From: Chitinophagaceae bacterium
GTDB lineage: Bacteria; Bacteroidota; Bacteroidia; Chitinophagales; Chitinophagaceae
Assembly (NCBI GenBank): GCA_004173235.1
Contig: SEAC01000015.1
Span: 1 to 64,000 of the forward strand
Reading direction: 5' to 3'
DNA: 64,000 nucleotides
The notes below the pieces were generated by a model that saw only the letters and a list, made by a program, of their open reading frames with translations, was not told the origin of the DNA and searched no databases. A program made the position numbers and the translations under genes. Of this stretch, positions 40,907-50,888 are shown one piece after another; position 1 is the first letter of the stretch; every line of letters starts with the position of its first letter.

Positions 40907-43900
40907 ATGAATACGGAAATGCCCACTGGAAACGGCTCTTCCCTCGAGCCTATTGAGCCCGTCGAAATGATTGCACCTGAGCAGCCCGTAAACGGCGATC
41001 CGGCAATCGGCAACGGGAAGAAAAGCTCCCGGAAAACAAAAGCCAAAACTGCAACCCCCGAACTTCCCCAATCACCCATTGCCCTTGAAACAGAGGACGC
41101 CATCGATGCGCGCGTGCTGCTGAAGATCCTTTCCGAAGTGCGCAACGGTAACTTCTCCGTGCGTATGCCCGTAGACCAGGTGGGCATCTCCGGCAAGATC
41201 TGCGACTCGCTCAACGAGATCATCGGCCTCAACGAGCAGCTGATGTCGGAATTGACGAAAGCCGGCAAAACCATCGGCAAGCAGGGCAAGCTGACGCACC
41301 GCGTGGAGCTGCCCTATGCGCGCGGCGCCTGGAGCAACGGCGTGGAAGCCATCAACGGACTCATCTCCGACCTCGTTCACCCCACCATCGAGATCGCACA
41401 CGTGATCTCCTCGGTAGCCAAAGGAAACCTGTCGCAGGAAATGACCCTGCAGATCGGCGACCACGTGCTGCAGGGCGAATTTGCCCGCATTGCGCGCGAG
41501 GTGAACGACATGGTGAAGCAGCTGAACCTCTTTGCGGCCGAAGTAACGCGCGTGGCGCGTGAGGTAGGCTCGGAAGGTAAGCTGGGTGGCCAGGCACGTG
41601 TAAAAGGCGTCGCCGGTGTGTGGAAAGACCTCACTGACTCTGTAAACCTGATGGCCGGTAACCTGACCGCCCAGGTGCGTAATATCGCCGAAGTAACCAC
41701 CGCGGTGGCGAAAGGCGACCTCTCCAAAAAAATTACGGTGGACGTACAGGGCGAGATCCTGGAGCTGAAGAATACTATCAACACGATGGTGGACCAGCTC
41801 AACTCGTTCTCTTCCGAGGTAACGCGCGTGGCGCGTGAGGTAGGTACGGAAGGCAAACTCGGCGGCCAGGCAGAAGTGCCCGGCGTTGCCGGTACCTGGA
41901 AGGACCTTACCGACTCGGTAAACCAGATGGCCTCCAACCTGACGGGCCAGGTACGTAACATCGCCGAAGTAACAACGGCTGTGGCGCGCGGCGACCTGTC
42001 GCGTAAGATCACGGTGGACGTAAAAGGGGAGATCCTCGAGCTGAAGAACACCATTAATACGATGGTGGACCAGCTCAACTCCTTCTCTTCCGAGGTAAGC
42101 CGTGTGGCCCGCGAAGTGGGTTCCGAAGGTAAGCTCGGTGGACAGGCCACTGTAAAAGGTGTAGGTGGTGTGTGGAAAGACCTTACCGATAACGTAAACC
42201 TGCTGGCCGGTAACCTTACCGTGCAGCTGCGGGACGTATCGAAGGTGGCAACCGCCATCGCCAACGGTGACCTTACGCAAAAGATCACCGTGGACGTAAA
42301 AGGTGAGATCCTCCAGATCAAGGACGTAATTAACCGGATGGTGGACCAGCTGAACTCCTTCGCTTCCGAAGTAACGCGTGTGGCGCTAGAAGTAGGTACC
42401 GAGGGTAAGCTGGGCGGCCAGGCCAAGGTGCAGGGCGTTGGCGGTACCTGGAAGGACTTGACCGACTCGGTAAATCAGATGGCCTCGAACCTAACCGCCC
42501 AGGTGCGGAACATCGCCGAAGTAACGACAGCGGTGGCCAACGGTGACCTTTCGAAAAAAATCACCGTAAACGTGCAGGGTGAGATCCTCGAGCTGAAAAA
42601 GACCATCAATACGATGGTGGATCAGCTGAACTCCTTCGCATCGGAAGTAACGCGCGTGGCGCTTGAAGTAGGTACCGAGGGTAAACTCGGTGGCCAGGCC
42701 AAGGTGCAGGGCGTTGGTGGCACCTGGAAGGACTTGACCGACTCGGTAAACCAGATGGCCTCGAACCTAACCGCCCAGGTGCGGAACATCGCCGAAGTAA
42801 CGACGGCCGTGGCCAAGGGCGACCTTTCGCGCAAGATCACGGTAGACGTGCGCGGTGAGATCCTCGAGCTGAAGAATACGATCAACACGATGGTGGACCA
42901 GCTGAACTCGTTCGGTTCCGAAGTATTCCGCGTTGCGCGGGAAGTAGGTTCGGAAGGAAAGCTGGGCGGCCAGGCAGACGTACCGGGTGTGGAGGGCCTG
43001 TGGAAGGACCTTACCGACTCGGTAAATAAAATGGCCTCGAACCTGACGGCGCAGGTGCGCAACATCGCGGAAGTAACGACCGCGGTGGCAAACGGTGACC
43101 TTTCGCGCAAGATCGAGGTGGACGTAAAAGGCGAGATCCTGGAGCTGAAGAACACCATTAATACGATGGTGGAACAGCTCCGCGCCTTCGCATCGGAAGT
43201 AACGCGCGTGGCGCGTGAGGTGGGTACGGAAGGTAAGCTCGGTGGCCAGGCGCACGTGCCAGGTGTGGCCGGTACCTGGAAGGACTTGACCGACTCCGTA
43301 AACCAGATGGCCTCCAACCTGACCGCCCAGGTGCGCAACATCGCCGAGGTGGCCATCGCCGTGGCCAACGGCGACATGTCGAAGAAGATCACGGTGGACG
43401 TGCGCGGCGAGATCCTCCAGTTGAAGGAAACCCTCAACACGATGGTGGACCAGCTCCGCGCCTTCGCCTCCGAGGTGACGCGTGTGGCGCGTGAGGTGGG
43501 TACCGACGGCAAGCTGGGTGGACAGGCCTTCGTACCCGGCGTTGCCGGTACCTGGAAGGATCTGACCGACTCCGTAAACCAGATGACGGGTAACCTGACC
43601 CTGCAGGTGCGGAACATCGCGGAAGTAACCAAGGCCGTGGCCTCAGGTGACCTTTCCAAAAAAGTAACCATTGACGTAAAAGGAGAGATCCTTGACCTGA
43701 AAAATACCATCAACACGATGGTGGACCAGCTGAACTCCTTCGCCTTTGAGGTGACCCGTGTGGCCCGTGAGGTGGGAACGGAGGGAAAGCTGGGCGGACA
43801 GGCCGAAGTGCAGGGTGTGGCCGGTACCTGGAAGGACCTTACCGACTCGGTGAACATGATGGCCTCCAACCTTACCAACCAGGTGCGCGGTATCGCCAAG

Positions 43901-46900
43901 GTAGTAACCGCGGTGGCCACCGGTAACCTGAAACAAAAACTATCGATCGTATCGCGAGGGGAGGTGGCGCAGCTGACCGAAACCATCAACGAGATGATCG
44001 ATACCCTCGCCCTCTTTGCCGACCAGGTAACAACGGTTGCCCGTGAGGTGGGTGTGGAAGGACGACTGGGCGGCCAGGCCGTTGTACCAGGCGCCTCGGG
44101 TATCTGGAAAAACCTGACCGAGAACGTAAACCAGCTCGCGGAGAACCTCACCATCCAGGTGCGCGCCATCTCCGAAGTAGCCCTCTCGGTAACCAAGGGC
44201 GACCTCACCCGACTCATCCGCGTGGAAGCGAAGGGTGAGCTCGAGGAACTGAAGGATACCATCAACCAGATGATCGCCAACCTGCGTGAAACCACGCTCC
44301 GCAACCAGGAGCAGGACTGGCTGAAGTCGAACCTCGCCAAGTTTACGCAGATGCTGCAGGGCCAGAAAGACCTCGCAACGGTAACCCGCCGGATCCTTTC
44401 GGAGCTTGCCCAGGTGGTGAACGCCCAGCAGGGCATGTTCTACATACTCGAGCAGGACGACGACGACCGCGCGAAGAAGCTGAAGCTCTTCTCGGCCTAC
44501 GCCTATAATGAAGAGATCGCACTGCAGAAGGAGTTCGCGCTCGGCCAGGGCCTCGTGGGCCAGTGCGCCGTTGAAAAGGAGCGCATCCTGCTCACCAACG
44601 TTCCGAAGTCTTACTTCAAGATCGGCACGGGCCTCGGCCAGGCCGTTCCGAAGAACGTGATCGTTCTGCCGGTAATCTTCGAAACGGAAGTAAAAGCGGT
44701 GATCGAGCTCGGTTCGTTCGAAACCTTCTCAGTCACGCACCTCGACTTCCTTGGCCAGCTTACCGAATCGATCGGTATCGTTTTGAATACGATCGAGGCC
44801 AACAGCCGTACGGAGTCGCTGCTGGAGCAGTCGCAGAGCCTCGCCGACGAGCTGCGCCGCACCAACGAAGAGCTGCAGGATAAGGCACACCTCCTGGTGA
44901 AGCAGAAAGAGGAAGTGGAAGCGAAGAACAAGGAAGTGGAAGACGCCCGCAAGTCGCTCGAAGAAAAAGCCGAGCAGCTGCAGCTTACTTCCAAGTACAA
45001 GTCCGAGTTCCTTGCCAACATGTCGCACGAGTTGCGCACGCCGCTTAACTCGTTGCTGATCCTCGCACAGCAACTGTATGAGAACCACGAAGGCAACCTG
45101 AGCGAAAAGCAGGTGCGCTACGCGAAGACCATCCACAGCTGCGGTGACGACCTGATCCAGCTGATCAACGACATCCTCGACCTTTCGAAGATCGAATCGG
45201 GCTATATCTCTACCGACTTCGTCAACGTGCGCTTCAACGAGATCACCTCGTTTGTGGAGACGACGTTCAAGCACGTGTCGGAAAACAAAAACCTCAAGTT
45301 CCTCATCGAAATGGACAAGCGCCTGCCCGACGTGCTCGAAACGGACGTGCAGCGCCTCAACCAGATCCTCAAGAACCTGCTGTCGAACGCCTTCAAGTTT
45401 ACCGAGAAGCAGATACCCAGCCTCGACAACGCCCGCCGCGTGGTGGCCTTCGAGATACGGGATACCGGTATCGGTATCTCCAAAGACAAGCAGAATATCA
45501 TCTTCGAAGCCTTCCAGCAGGCCGAAGGTTCCACCTCGCGCAAGTATGGTGGTACCGGTCTCGGGCTTTCGATCTCGCGCGGTCTTGCCGACCTGTTGGG
45601 TGGCGTGATCGAGCTCGATTCGGAACCCGGAGTGGGCTCGGTGTTCACCCTGTACCTGCCGATCGACTACAACCCGGATCACGTAAAGAAGGAGAAGCCT
45701 TCCTCGCTCACGATCTCGGAGTACGAGGTTTCGAAAGACGAAGACTCGACGATCATGACGGTGCCCACGGTAAAGCTTCCCGAAACCCGCGACCTCGAGG
45801 TGTTCAACGAGATCATCAACGAAACCGGCGACGACCGCAACATGATCAGCGGCGACGACCGCGTGGTGATGGTGGTGGAAGACGACCTCCGCTTCGCCAA
45901 GATCATGGTCGATAAAGCGCATGAAATGGGCCTGAAAGCCGTGGTAGCCACTTCCTTCGGGGATGTGTTCGACCTGGCCAACAAGTTCCGCCCCATCGCC
46001 GTAACGCTCGACGTGAAGCTCCCCGACGCAAGCGGCTGGCGGATCCTCGACCTGTTTAAGAACGATATCAACTTCCGTCATATACCGGTGCACCTGATTT
46101 CGGGTGAGGAAAACCGCCTCCTCGCGATGCAACGCGGCGCCCGTTCGTTCAGCCTCAAGCCGCTGAAGAACGAGTCGCTGCACGTGCTCTTCGAAGACAT
46201 CGTGCGCTACAAAGACTACCGTCCGAAGCATGTGCTGGTGGTGGAAGACAACGAGCTCGACTACAGCAGCATCGCCAAGATGCTCCACCAGGATGACCAC
46301 GTGGCCATCCACATCGCCGACACAGGCCGCAAGGCGCTCGAGATGATCAAGGAGCAGGAATACGACTGCGTGATCGTGGATTACATGCTCCCCGACATCG
46401 GCGGCATGGAATTCATCCAGGAGATCAACAACCTGAAAAAGCTCGCGCTCACACCGGTCATTGTGTACTCTGCCAAGGATTTCACGCCGAAGGAGAAGAC
46501 GCAGCTGAAGCAGTTTGCCAACCGCATCCTTCTCAAGGATGTGCAGTCGATCGAGCTCTTGCTTGAAGAGGTGGTCCTGCATTTGCATATCGACCATAAA
46601 GACCTGCTGCCCGAGAAGCGCCGGATCATCGAGAACCTGCGCTCCCGTGAGGATGTGCTGGCCAACAAGACCGTGCTTGTGGTGGACGACGACGTACGTA
46701 ACCTCTTCGCCCTCACAACGGCCTTTGAACGCTACAACATCAACGTCATTACGGCGGAAAGCGGTCAGGAAGCGATCAATATCCTTGGCGACAACAGCCA
46801 CGTGGATATGGTGCTGATGGACATCATGATGCCGGAGATGGACGGGTACGAAACGACGCAGAAGATCCGCCGCGAACACAAGAACAGCAACCTTCCGATC

Positions 46901-47032
46901 ATTGCAGTAACGGCCAAGGCCATGAAGGGCGACCGGGAGAAGTGCATCGAGGCAGGCGCATCCGATTACATCACCAAGCCGGTCAAGATCGACCAGCTGC
47001 TGTCCCTGATGCGGGTATGGCTGTACAAATAA
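40907..47032 (+). CDS. Giant soluble hybrid histidine kinase with ten 92-residue HAMP repeats, GAF and three receivers
   Basis: 2041 residues with no signal peptide or membrane segment, so presumably cytosolic. Order: acidic/Pro N-terminus; diverged HAMP-like units (about 65-212); ten consecutive 92-residue units (213-1132) of the pattern [53 protein letters not shown] domain (about 1160-1300); coiled coil; HisKA with His1374 ([11 protein letters not shown]); HATPase; then three receivers with Asp1702 ([11 protein letters not shown]), Asp1825 ([12 protein letters not shown]) and Asp1972 ([12 protein letters not shown]). The first receiver looks less canonical. Repeats of 92 residues with this sequence are known from fungal group III (Nik1/Os-1) osmosensing kinases and some bacterial kinases. 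A receiver-kinase gene follows after 12 bases. Confidence 0.95.
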   Translation: MNTEMPTGNGSSLEPIEPVEMIAPEQPVNGDPAIGNGKKSSRKTKAKTATPELPQSPIALETEDAIDARVLLKILSEVRNGNFSVRMPVDQVGISGKICDSLNEIIGLNEQLMSELTKAGKTIGKQGKLTHRVELPYARGAWSNGVEAINGLISDLVHPTIEIAHVISSVAKGNLSQEMTLQIGDHVLQGEFARIAREVNDMVKQLNLFAAEVTRVAREVGSEGKLGGQARVKGVAGVWKDLTDSVNLMAGNLTAQVRNIAEVTTAVAKGDLSKKITVDVQGEILELKNTINTMVDQLNSFSSEVTRVAREVGTEGKLGGQAEVPGVAGTWKDLTDSVNQMASNLTGQVRNIAEVTTAVARGDLSRKITVDVKGEILELKNTINTMVDQLNSFSSEVSRVAREVGSEGKLGGQATVKGVGGVWKDLTDNVNLLAGNLTVQLRDVSKVATAIANGDLTQKITVDVKGEILQIKDVINRMVDQLNSFASEVTRVALEVGTEGKLGGQAKVQGVGGTWKDLTDSVNQMASNLTAQVRNIAEVTTAVANGDLSKKITVNVQGEILELKKTINTMVDQLNSFASEVTRVALEVGTEGKLGGQAKVQGVGGTWKDLTDSVNQMASNLTAQVRNIAEVTTAVAKGDLSRKITVDVRGEILELKNTINTMVDQLNSFGSEVFRVAREVGSEGKLGGQADVPGVEGLWKDLTDSVNKMASNLTAQVRNIAEVTTAVANGDLSRKIEVDVKGEILELKNTINTMVEQLRAFASEVTRVAREVGTEGKLGGQAHVPGVAGTWKDLTDSVNQMASNLTAQVRNIAEVAIAVANGDMSKKITVDVRGEILQLKETLNTMVDQLRAFASEVTRVAREVGTDGKLGGQAFVPGVAGTWKDLTDSVNQMTGNLTLQVRNIAEVTKAVASGDLSKKVTIDVKGEILDLKNTINTMVDQLNSFAFEVTRVAREVGTEGKLGGQAEVQGVAGTWKDLTDSVNMMASNLTNQVRGIAKVVTAVATGNLKQKLSIVSRGEVAQLTETINEMIDTLALFADQVTTVAREVGVEGRLGGQAVVPGASGIWKNLTENVNQLAENLTIQVRAISEVALSVTKGDLTRLIRVEAKGELEELKDTINQMIANLRETTLRNQEQDWLKSNLAKFTQMLQGQKDLATVTRRILSELAQVVNAQQGMFYILEQDDDDRAKKLKLFSAYAYNEEIALQKEFALGQGLVGQCAVEKERILLTNVPKSYFKIGTGLGQAVPKNVIVLPVIFETEVKAVIELGSFETFSVTHLDFLGQLTESIGIVLNTIEANSRTESLLEQSQSLADELRRTNEELQDKAHLLVKQKEEVEAKNKEVEDARKSLEEKAEQLQLTSKYKSEFLANMSHELRTPLNSLLILAQQLYENHEGNLSEKQVRYAKTIHSCGDDLIQLINDILDLSKIESGYISTDFVNVRFNEITSFVETTFKHVSENKNLKFLIEMDKRLPDVLETDVQRLNQILKNLLSNAFKFTEKQIPSLDNARRVVAFEIRDTGIGISKDKQNIIFEAFQQAEGSTSRKYGGTGLGLSISRGLADLLGGVIELDSEPGVGSVFTLYLPIDYNPDHVKKEKPSSLTISEYEVSKDEDSTIMTVPTVKLPETRDLEVFNEIINETGDDRNMISGDDRVVMVVEDDLRFAKIMVDKAHEMGLKAVVATSFGDVFDLANKFRPIAVTLDVKLPDASGWRILDLFKNDINFRHIPVHLISGEENRLLAMQRGARSFSLKPLKNESLHVLFEDIVRYKDYRPKHVLVVEDNELDYSSIAKMLHQDDHVAIHIADTGRKALEMIKEQEYDCVIVDYMLPDIGGMEFIQEINNLKKLALTPVIVYSAKDFTPKEKTQLKQFANRILLKDVQSIELLLEEVVLHLHIDHKDLLPEKRRIIENLRSREDVLANKTVLVVDDDVRNLFALTTAFERYNINVITAESGQEAINILGDNSHVDMVLMDIMMPEMDGYETTQKIRREHKNSNLPIIAVTAKAMKGDREKCIEAGASDYITKPVKIDQLLSLMRVWLYK
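41543..44302 (+). repeat. Ten tandem 276-bp repeats within the hybrid kinase gene
   Basis: The units start every 276 bases from 41543. All keep the reading frame. Units 4 and 5 (from 42371 and 42647) are nearly identical at DNA level over about 190 bases, pointing to recent duplication or gene conversion. Unit 10 is the most diverged. Confidence 0.95.
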
Positions 47033-47044
47033 GAAGGAGCGTTC

Positions 47045-48373
47045 ATGGAAGTGATGAAAGACGGTTTGATGGATAAGTCCGACGTAAAGATCCTCGTGGT
47101 CGACGACCGGGAGGACAACCTCCTCTCGATCGAGACCATCCTGGAGCGCGACGGTTATCATATCCGTAAGGCCAACTCGGGACGCCAGGCGCTCAAGATC
47201 CTGCTGACGGAGCAAGACTTCACGCTCATCCTCATGGACGTGCAGATGCCCGACATGAACGGCTTTGAAACGGCTTCGCTCATTTACGAACGCGAAAAGC
47301 TCAAGAACATACCGATCATCTTCATCACGGCACACAACAAGGATGAAGAATACATGTTCAAAGGTTACAAGATGGGTGCGGTAGACTTCATCTACAAGCC
47401 CATCAACCCCGAGTTGATGCGCTTCAAAGTGAGCGTTTTCGCCGATCTGTACCGCAAAACGCACCAGCTGATGCAGCAGGAAAAAAACCTGCTTGCTGCA
47501 AAAGCCAACCTGGAGCGCGAGATCGAGGAACGCACCATCAACGAAGAAAAGATCCGTTTACTCAACGCACAGCTGACCCAGAACAACGGCGATCTCAAAC
47601 TGATCAACGAAGAGCTGGATCGCTTTGCCTACGTGGCTTCGCATGACCTGCAGGAACCGTTGCGCAAGATCATGGTGTTCAGCGACGTGGTAGCCACGAA
47701 GCTCAGCGGCAAGGTGGATGCCGACGTGCAGAGTTCGTTGAACAAGATCGTAAAGGCATCCGACCGGATGCAGAAGCTGATCAATGATCTGCTTAAGTTC
47801 TCGCGTCACGCCAGCAGCGACGAAGACTTCACCCAGGTGGACCTCAACGAGATCCTGCAGGATGTGTTGAGCGACCTGGAGTCGGACATACAGGGCAAGG
47901 GCGCCAGCATCGAGCATGCACCTTTGCCGGCCATCGAAGCGATCCCCAGCCAGGTGCGCCAACTTTTTCAGAACCTGCTGGGCAACGCACTCAAATTCGC
48001 GCGCGAAGGCGTAGCGCCACGTGTGGAAATTTTTGCAGAATCGGTGGTGCTCGAAAACCACGAGGGCGGCCCCCTGCGCCAGCACAGGATCATTTTTCGC
48101 GACAATGGTATCGGCTTCGATGCTAAATATGCAGACGACATCTTCGTGGTGTTCAAGCGCCTGCACAGCTACCACGAATTCGAGGGGTCGGGGATCGGCC
48201 TTTCTATCTGCAAGAAGATCGTTGACCAGCATAAGGGCAGCATCCGCGCGGTAGGCGCACTCAACGAGGGTGCGACCTTCATCATCACGCTCCCGGAAGT
48301 TCAGGAGCGCGGATCCTTCATCATTCCCCAGTCTGCGGCGCAGCTTGCACCCATTTCGGGGACGCACGGCTGA
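47045..48373 (+). CDS. Receiver-histidine kinase (response regulator fused to HisKA/HATPase)
   Basis: 442 residues. The receiver domain comes first: ILVVDDREDNLL, the acceptor Asp in TLILMDVQMPDMNG, FITAHN and YKPINP. A coiled coil (about 138-190, QQEKNLLAAKANLEREIEERTINEEKIRLLNAQL) links it to a HisKA domain with the acceptor His in FAYVASHDLQEPLRKIM. The HATPase carries QLFQNLLGNALKFA (N box), FRDNGIGFDAKYADDIF and GSGIGLSICKKIV. This order, typical of phytochrome-linked or adaptor kinases, lets it be switched by phosphotransfer from another kinase, most plausibly the giant kinase upstream (12-base gap, same operon). It is preceded by a good ribosome-binding sequence (aagaaggagcg) and ends at a strong terminator. 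Confidence 0.93.
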   Translation: MEVMKDGLMDKSDVKILVVDDREDNLLSIETILERDGYHIRKANSGRQALKILLTEQDFTLILMDVQMPDMNGFETASLIYEREKLKNIPIIFITAHNKDEEYMFKGYKMGAVDFIYKPINPELMRFKVSVFADLYRKTHQLMQQEKNLLAAKANLEREIEERTINEEKIRLLNAQLTQNNGDLKLINEELDRFAYVASHDLQEPLRKIMVFSDVVATKLSGKVDADVQSSLNKIVKASDRMQKLINDLLKFSRHASSDEDFTQVDLNEILQDVLSDLESDIQGKGASIEHAPLPAIEAIPSQVRQLFQNLLGNALKFAREGVAPRVEIFAESVVLENHEGGPLRQHRIIFRDNGIGFDAKYADDIFVVFKRLHSYHEFEGSGIGLSICKKIVDQHKGSIRAVGALNEGATFIITLPEVQERGSFIIPQSAAQLAPISGTHG

Positions 48374-48395
48374 GCCCGTTCACTTTATTTTAGCA

Positions 48396-48428
48396 TACCA
48401 GTCCCCTTAATTGGGGACTGGTATTTTT
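48396..48428 (+). terminator. Terminator of the hybrid kinase operon
   Basis: The perfect 11-bp stem taccagtcccc / ggggactggta, with its 6-base loop, is followed by tttttat. Confidence 0.9.
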
Positions 48429-48549
48429 ATTGATGGAGTAAGCGTGAAAAACACCCTAACCGTTCTGTAGACCGTGTGGTCACGGACAGCCTTACTCTGA
48501 TGCTAACCTGTGAACCTCCCGGGCTATGGTGCAATAAACCCATTGGCTC

Positions 48550-49611
48550 ATGAAAAAAATCTACGCGCTCTCCTTTCTGCTCCTGCTAACCGGGGTCAGC
48601 CGGGCCCAGCATTTCGACCTCAACGACCTCTTGAACTTTACCGGGTTCAGCGTTTCGAAGTTCGACGCGTACATCGGCAAGAAGTCGTACCACCGCGATT
48701 ACGAAACCCCTGCGGAAACACGCACCAACTACAACTACATCGAGGTTCGTAAAAACAAGAAAAAGGAAACCGAAGTCACCCACAAGCTTTCGTTCCAGGA
48801 AAAGAGCGGTGCGCCCATCATCGCGTATCAAACCACTTCGCTGGACGAATTCAACGACATCCGCAAAGACCTGCGAAAGAAAGGCTACGTCACTTATTCC
48901 GGTGAAAGCGATCCGATGAAGCCGCTGCTGTACCAGTCGGAAAATACCACGGTGGCAACATCTGTGGAGATCCGCGACTCGCTGACGTTTTACAGCGTCA
49001 AGGTGGAGCGCGAAATGCTGCCGAAGCTGCGCGACATCACTTTTGCCGAAGACCTGCTGCCGCTGAGATCGCACGAATACCTGTGCACGGTTTTCGGTGC
49101 CGCCAACGTGACGCGCGATGTTTTCCGCTATTCGGAAAACGACAGCAACTTCTGCTCGGTGCTTTTCGCCAACACGCCGCGCGAAGTGATCTTCATTTGG
49201 GAAGATGAGTCGAACTACCGCGATATTTCCTTTATGATCGTCGGCGGCAACATGCTCACCAACGGCACCGCACGCAATTCGAACATGGTCACCAGCAACG
49301 AGTGGCAATCGAAGCAAGGCGTGTATGCAGGGATGAAGCTGGAAGAATTGCAGGAACTGAACCAGGGTAAAGTGACCTTTCACGGTTTTGGTACCGAAAA
49401 GCCAGGCATGCTCATGGCCGGCAGCGGTAAGCTGGATTTCACCCGCCTCGGCGTTGTGCTCAGCTGCCTCAACTGCACCAACAACCGCTCGATGGAAACG
49501 CAGCCCGTGGTAGATTCAGAGCGCGCCCTCGAGGAAGAGCGCAAAGTATATGTATCGTCGATCATCATCATGCCTGAGAAAGAAAAGCAAAAGGCGACGG
49601 CTTCGAGGTAA
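48550..49611 (+). CDS. Secreted protein of unknown function
   Basis: 353 residues. The signal peptide MKKIYALSFLLLLTGVSRAQ is cleaved after SRAQ. I do not recognise a domain. The mature protein has an N-terminal part with FDAYIGKKSYHRDYE and a central part with beta-rich segments (IIAYQTTSLDEFNDIRKDLRKKGYVTYSG, VATSVEIRDSLTFYSVKVERE). A C-terminal part contains NEWQSKQGVYAGMKLEELQELNQGKVTFHGFG, reminiscent of Bacteroidota periplasmic proteins that follow a GxxLxEL pattern. Two Cys (SCLNC) sit close together near residue 308. The C-terminal tail is Lys/Glu rich. It is monocistronic and ends at a structured repeat carrying a terminator. Confidence 0.75.
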   Translation: MKKIYALSFLLLLTGVSRAQHFDLNDLLNFTGFSVSKFDAYIGKKSYHRDYETPAETRTNYNYIEVRKNKKKETEVTHKLSFQEKSGAPIIAYQTTSLDEFNDIRKDLRKKGYVTYSGESDPMKPLLYQSENTTVATSVEIRDSLTFYSVKVEREMLPKLRDITFAEDLLPLRSHEYLCTVFGAANVTRDVFRYSENDSNFCSVLFANTPREVIFIWEDESNYRDISFMIVGGNMLTNGTARNSNMVTSNEWQSKQGVYAGMKLEELQELNQGKVTFHGFGTEKPGMLMAGSGKLDFTRLGVVLSCLNCTNNRSMETQPVVDSERALEEERKVYVSSIIIMPEKEKQKATASR

Positions 49612-49614
49612 GCG

Positions 49615-49734
49615 GCGCACGGAATCCCGAAGCTTCGGGACGGAATGCACGGAAAAAATAGACAAGTCATTTACCAAAAGAGGCTCGCAAAGCGAGTCTC
49701 TTTCTATTCCGTGATTTCCGCGTATTCCGTGCGC
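49615..49734. repeat. 120-bp intergenic element with 11-bp inverted ends
   Basis: The ends gcgcacggaat (49615-49625) and attccgtgcgc (49724-49734) are perfect inverted repeats. Inside are a palindrome tcccgaagcttcggga (49625-49640) and a terminator hairpin (49677-49703). The element starts 3 bases after one stop codon and ends 2 bases before the stop of the convergent gene. Confidence 0.75.
49677..49703. terminator. Bidirectional terminator within the 120-bp element
   Basis: Stem aaagaggctcgc / gcgagtctcttt with loop aaa and one T-G pair. It serves both the secreted-protein gene (+) and the phage-like operon (-). Confidence 0.8.
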
Positions 49735-49736
49735 AC

Positions 49737-50348
49737 CTATCCGCTCATTTTTTTGTTCATATCGATAACGAGCGCCTGCGCGAACAGGTCGCCAAGTTGC
49801 GTAGGCTCTGGCGCGCTGCGCTCTACGGGTCCCATTTGCCTGAATGCTGCATCCTGACGCATCTTCCAGTTGGTATAGGCATCGTGGCGCTCCTGCCGGT
49901 AGGCGTCTAGCTGGTGCATCAGTGGAAGCAGCGTCACCAGCGTTTTGACGGGACCATAAACGCCCGCTTTCGCGCGTTGAAAAAACAGCACGAGGTCTTC
50001 AAGTGCCAGGTAGTCTTCTTTCGCACTGAGGAGGATCTCGCAGGCTGCCACGCGCACCGCCGTTTGGGTGGGACATTTATAGGCCGGAAACTCCGTCGAA
50101 GCAATGAATGATTTCAGGGCGTTGAATACCAGCGCGTCTACGGCCTGCTTTCCATCCCGCGCAATAAGCGATGGGAGGCGTTCGCCGAAAGGCAATGCCA
50201 GCAGTTTTTCCCAATGCACCACGCCACCGGGCTGGTATTGCTCCACCACCAGTGTCGCAAGCAACGCATACTCGGTGCTTACCGTATAACTACGGTCGCC
50301 GCGATCCGGCGCTCCGTCTGAATTGATCAAAGGGATATTGCGTATCAT
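49737..50348 (-). CDS. Hypothetical protein, last gene of the phage-like operon
   Basis: 203 residues, largely helical, with no signal peptide. No confident family. Recognisable segments are VHWEKLLALPFGERLPSLIARDGKQAVDALVFNALKSFIAS, with KCPTQTAVRVAACEILLSAKEDYLALEDLVLFFQRAKAGVYGPVKTL near the middle. The FFQRAKAGVYG-type string recalls small proteins in Bacteroidota phages and mobile elements near replication genes, but I cannot name one with certainty. The start MIRNIPLINSDG at 50348 follows the 91-residue gene by 16 bases. It is the most distal gene of a minus-strand operon controlled from the S24 repressor region. Confidence 0.65.
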   Translation of the reverse strand: MIRNIPLINSDGAPDRGDRSYTVSTEYALLATLVVEQYQPGGVVHWEKLLALPFGERLPSLIARDGKQAVDALVFNALKSFIASTEFPAYKCPTQTAVRVAACEILLSAKEDYLALEDLVLFFQRAKAGVYGPVKTLVTLLPLMHQLDAYRQERHDAYTNWKMRQDAAFRQMGPVERSAPEPTQLGDLFAQALVIDMNKKMSG

Positions 50349-50364
50349 GTTGTTTCTCCCCGGG

Positions 50365-50640
50365 TCAACCGGTTTTTCGGTGATGTGCCTGCAGCATCCG
50401 CAACCGCTGGTACAGGCTTCCCAGCAGCAGGCTTGCGTTCCGGTCGCCGGCGGCAAAGGGGTGCCATTGTTCGGAGGCATCCATCACTTGGATCGTTCCG
50501 TCTTCCGACAGTGCCACGGCCCAGGCTGCAAACGCCGGACTGTGGGGCGTCAGCTTCACCTGCAATGCGCTATCGAAATAAAGCGGCGAATTGGGGGGCA
50601 GCGAACGGAGTATGGTATGACAGTCCTGCAAAAGGGTCAT
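50365..50640 (-). CDS. Small hypothetical protein of the phage-like operon
   Basis: 91 residues. No recognisable family. The sequence (ILRSLPPNSPLYFDSALQVKLTPHSPAFAAWAVAL, IQVMDASEQWHPF, LLLGSLYQRLRMLQAHHRKTG) suggests a small alpha/beta protein with a helical C-terminus. Its ATG overlaps the stop of the upstream 83-residue gene (ATGA), so the two are translationally coupled. That overlap, the correct strand and the operon context support it as a real gene. Confidence 0.6.
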   Translation of the reverse strand: MTLLQDCHTILRSLPPNSPLYFDSALQVKLTPHSPAFAAWAVALSEDGTIQVMDASEQWHPFAAGDRNASLLLGSLYQRLRMLQAHHRKTG

Positions 50641-50888
50641 TGGGCCGAAAGGGTTATCCGATAAGTGGATCGCGATGCCTTCTGCGCACCCTTGATCACC
50701 TCACCGGTTTCGTGGTCTACGCGGATGCGGCCCTGATGTTTCGCCAGCTCCTCCGCGACCTGGAACACGTGCCCTTCTTCGAGCACGCGCTCCACGGACT
50801 GTTTGGCGAGGTCGCGTATCTGCCGCTTGCCAAGGCCGGATCGTATGGCGGGTAAAGCCCAATGGCTATGCGGCACTGAGTTTTCCAT
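50637..50888 (-). CDS. Small hypothetical protein of the phage-like operon
   Basis: 83 residues from the ATG at 50888, which overlaps the end of the ATPase gene by 23 bases. If an internal non-ATG start is used instead, the protein would begin near IRSGLGKRQIRDLAKQSV. The body is helical and charged (IRDLAKQSVERVLEEGHVFQVAEELAKHQ), followed by a beta-like RIRVDHETGEVIKGAQKASRSTYRITL. No family is recognised. Its overlaps with both neighbours fit a compact phage-type transcription unit. Confidence 0.6.
   Translation of the reverse strand: MENSVPHSHWALPAIRSGLGKRQIRDLAKQSVERVLEEGHVFQVAEELAKHQGRIRVDHETGEVIKGAQKASRSTYRITLSAQ

Noticed and set aside
41072..42426. Long open frames on the minus strand inside the giant kinase gene
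   Set aside because: They are mirror frames of the 276-bp repeats in a GC-rich gene; codon pattern and homology support only the plus strand.
44729..47464. 911-codon open frame on the minus strand opposite the kinase C-terminus
   Set aside because: It overlaps well-conserved HisKA, HATPase and receiver domains on the plus strand and has no recognisable motif; a shadow frame.
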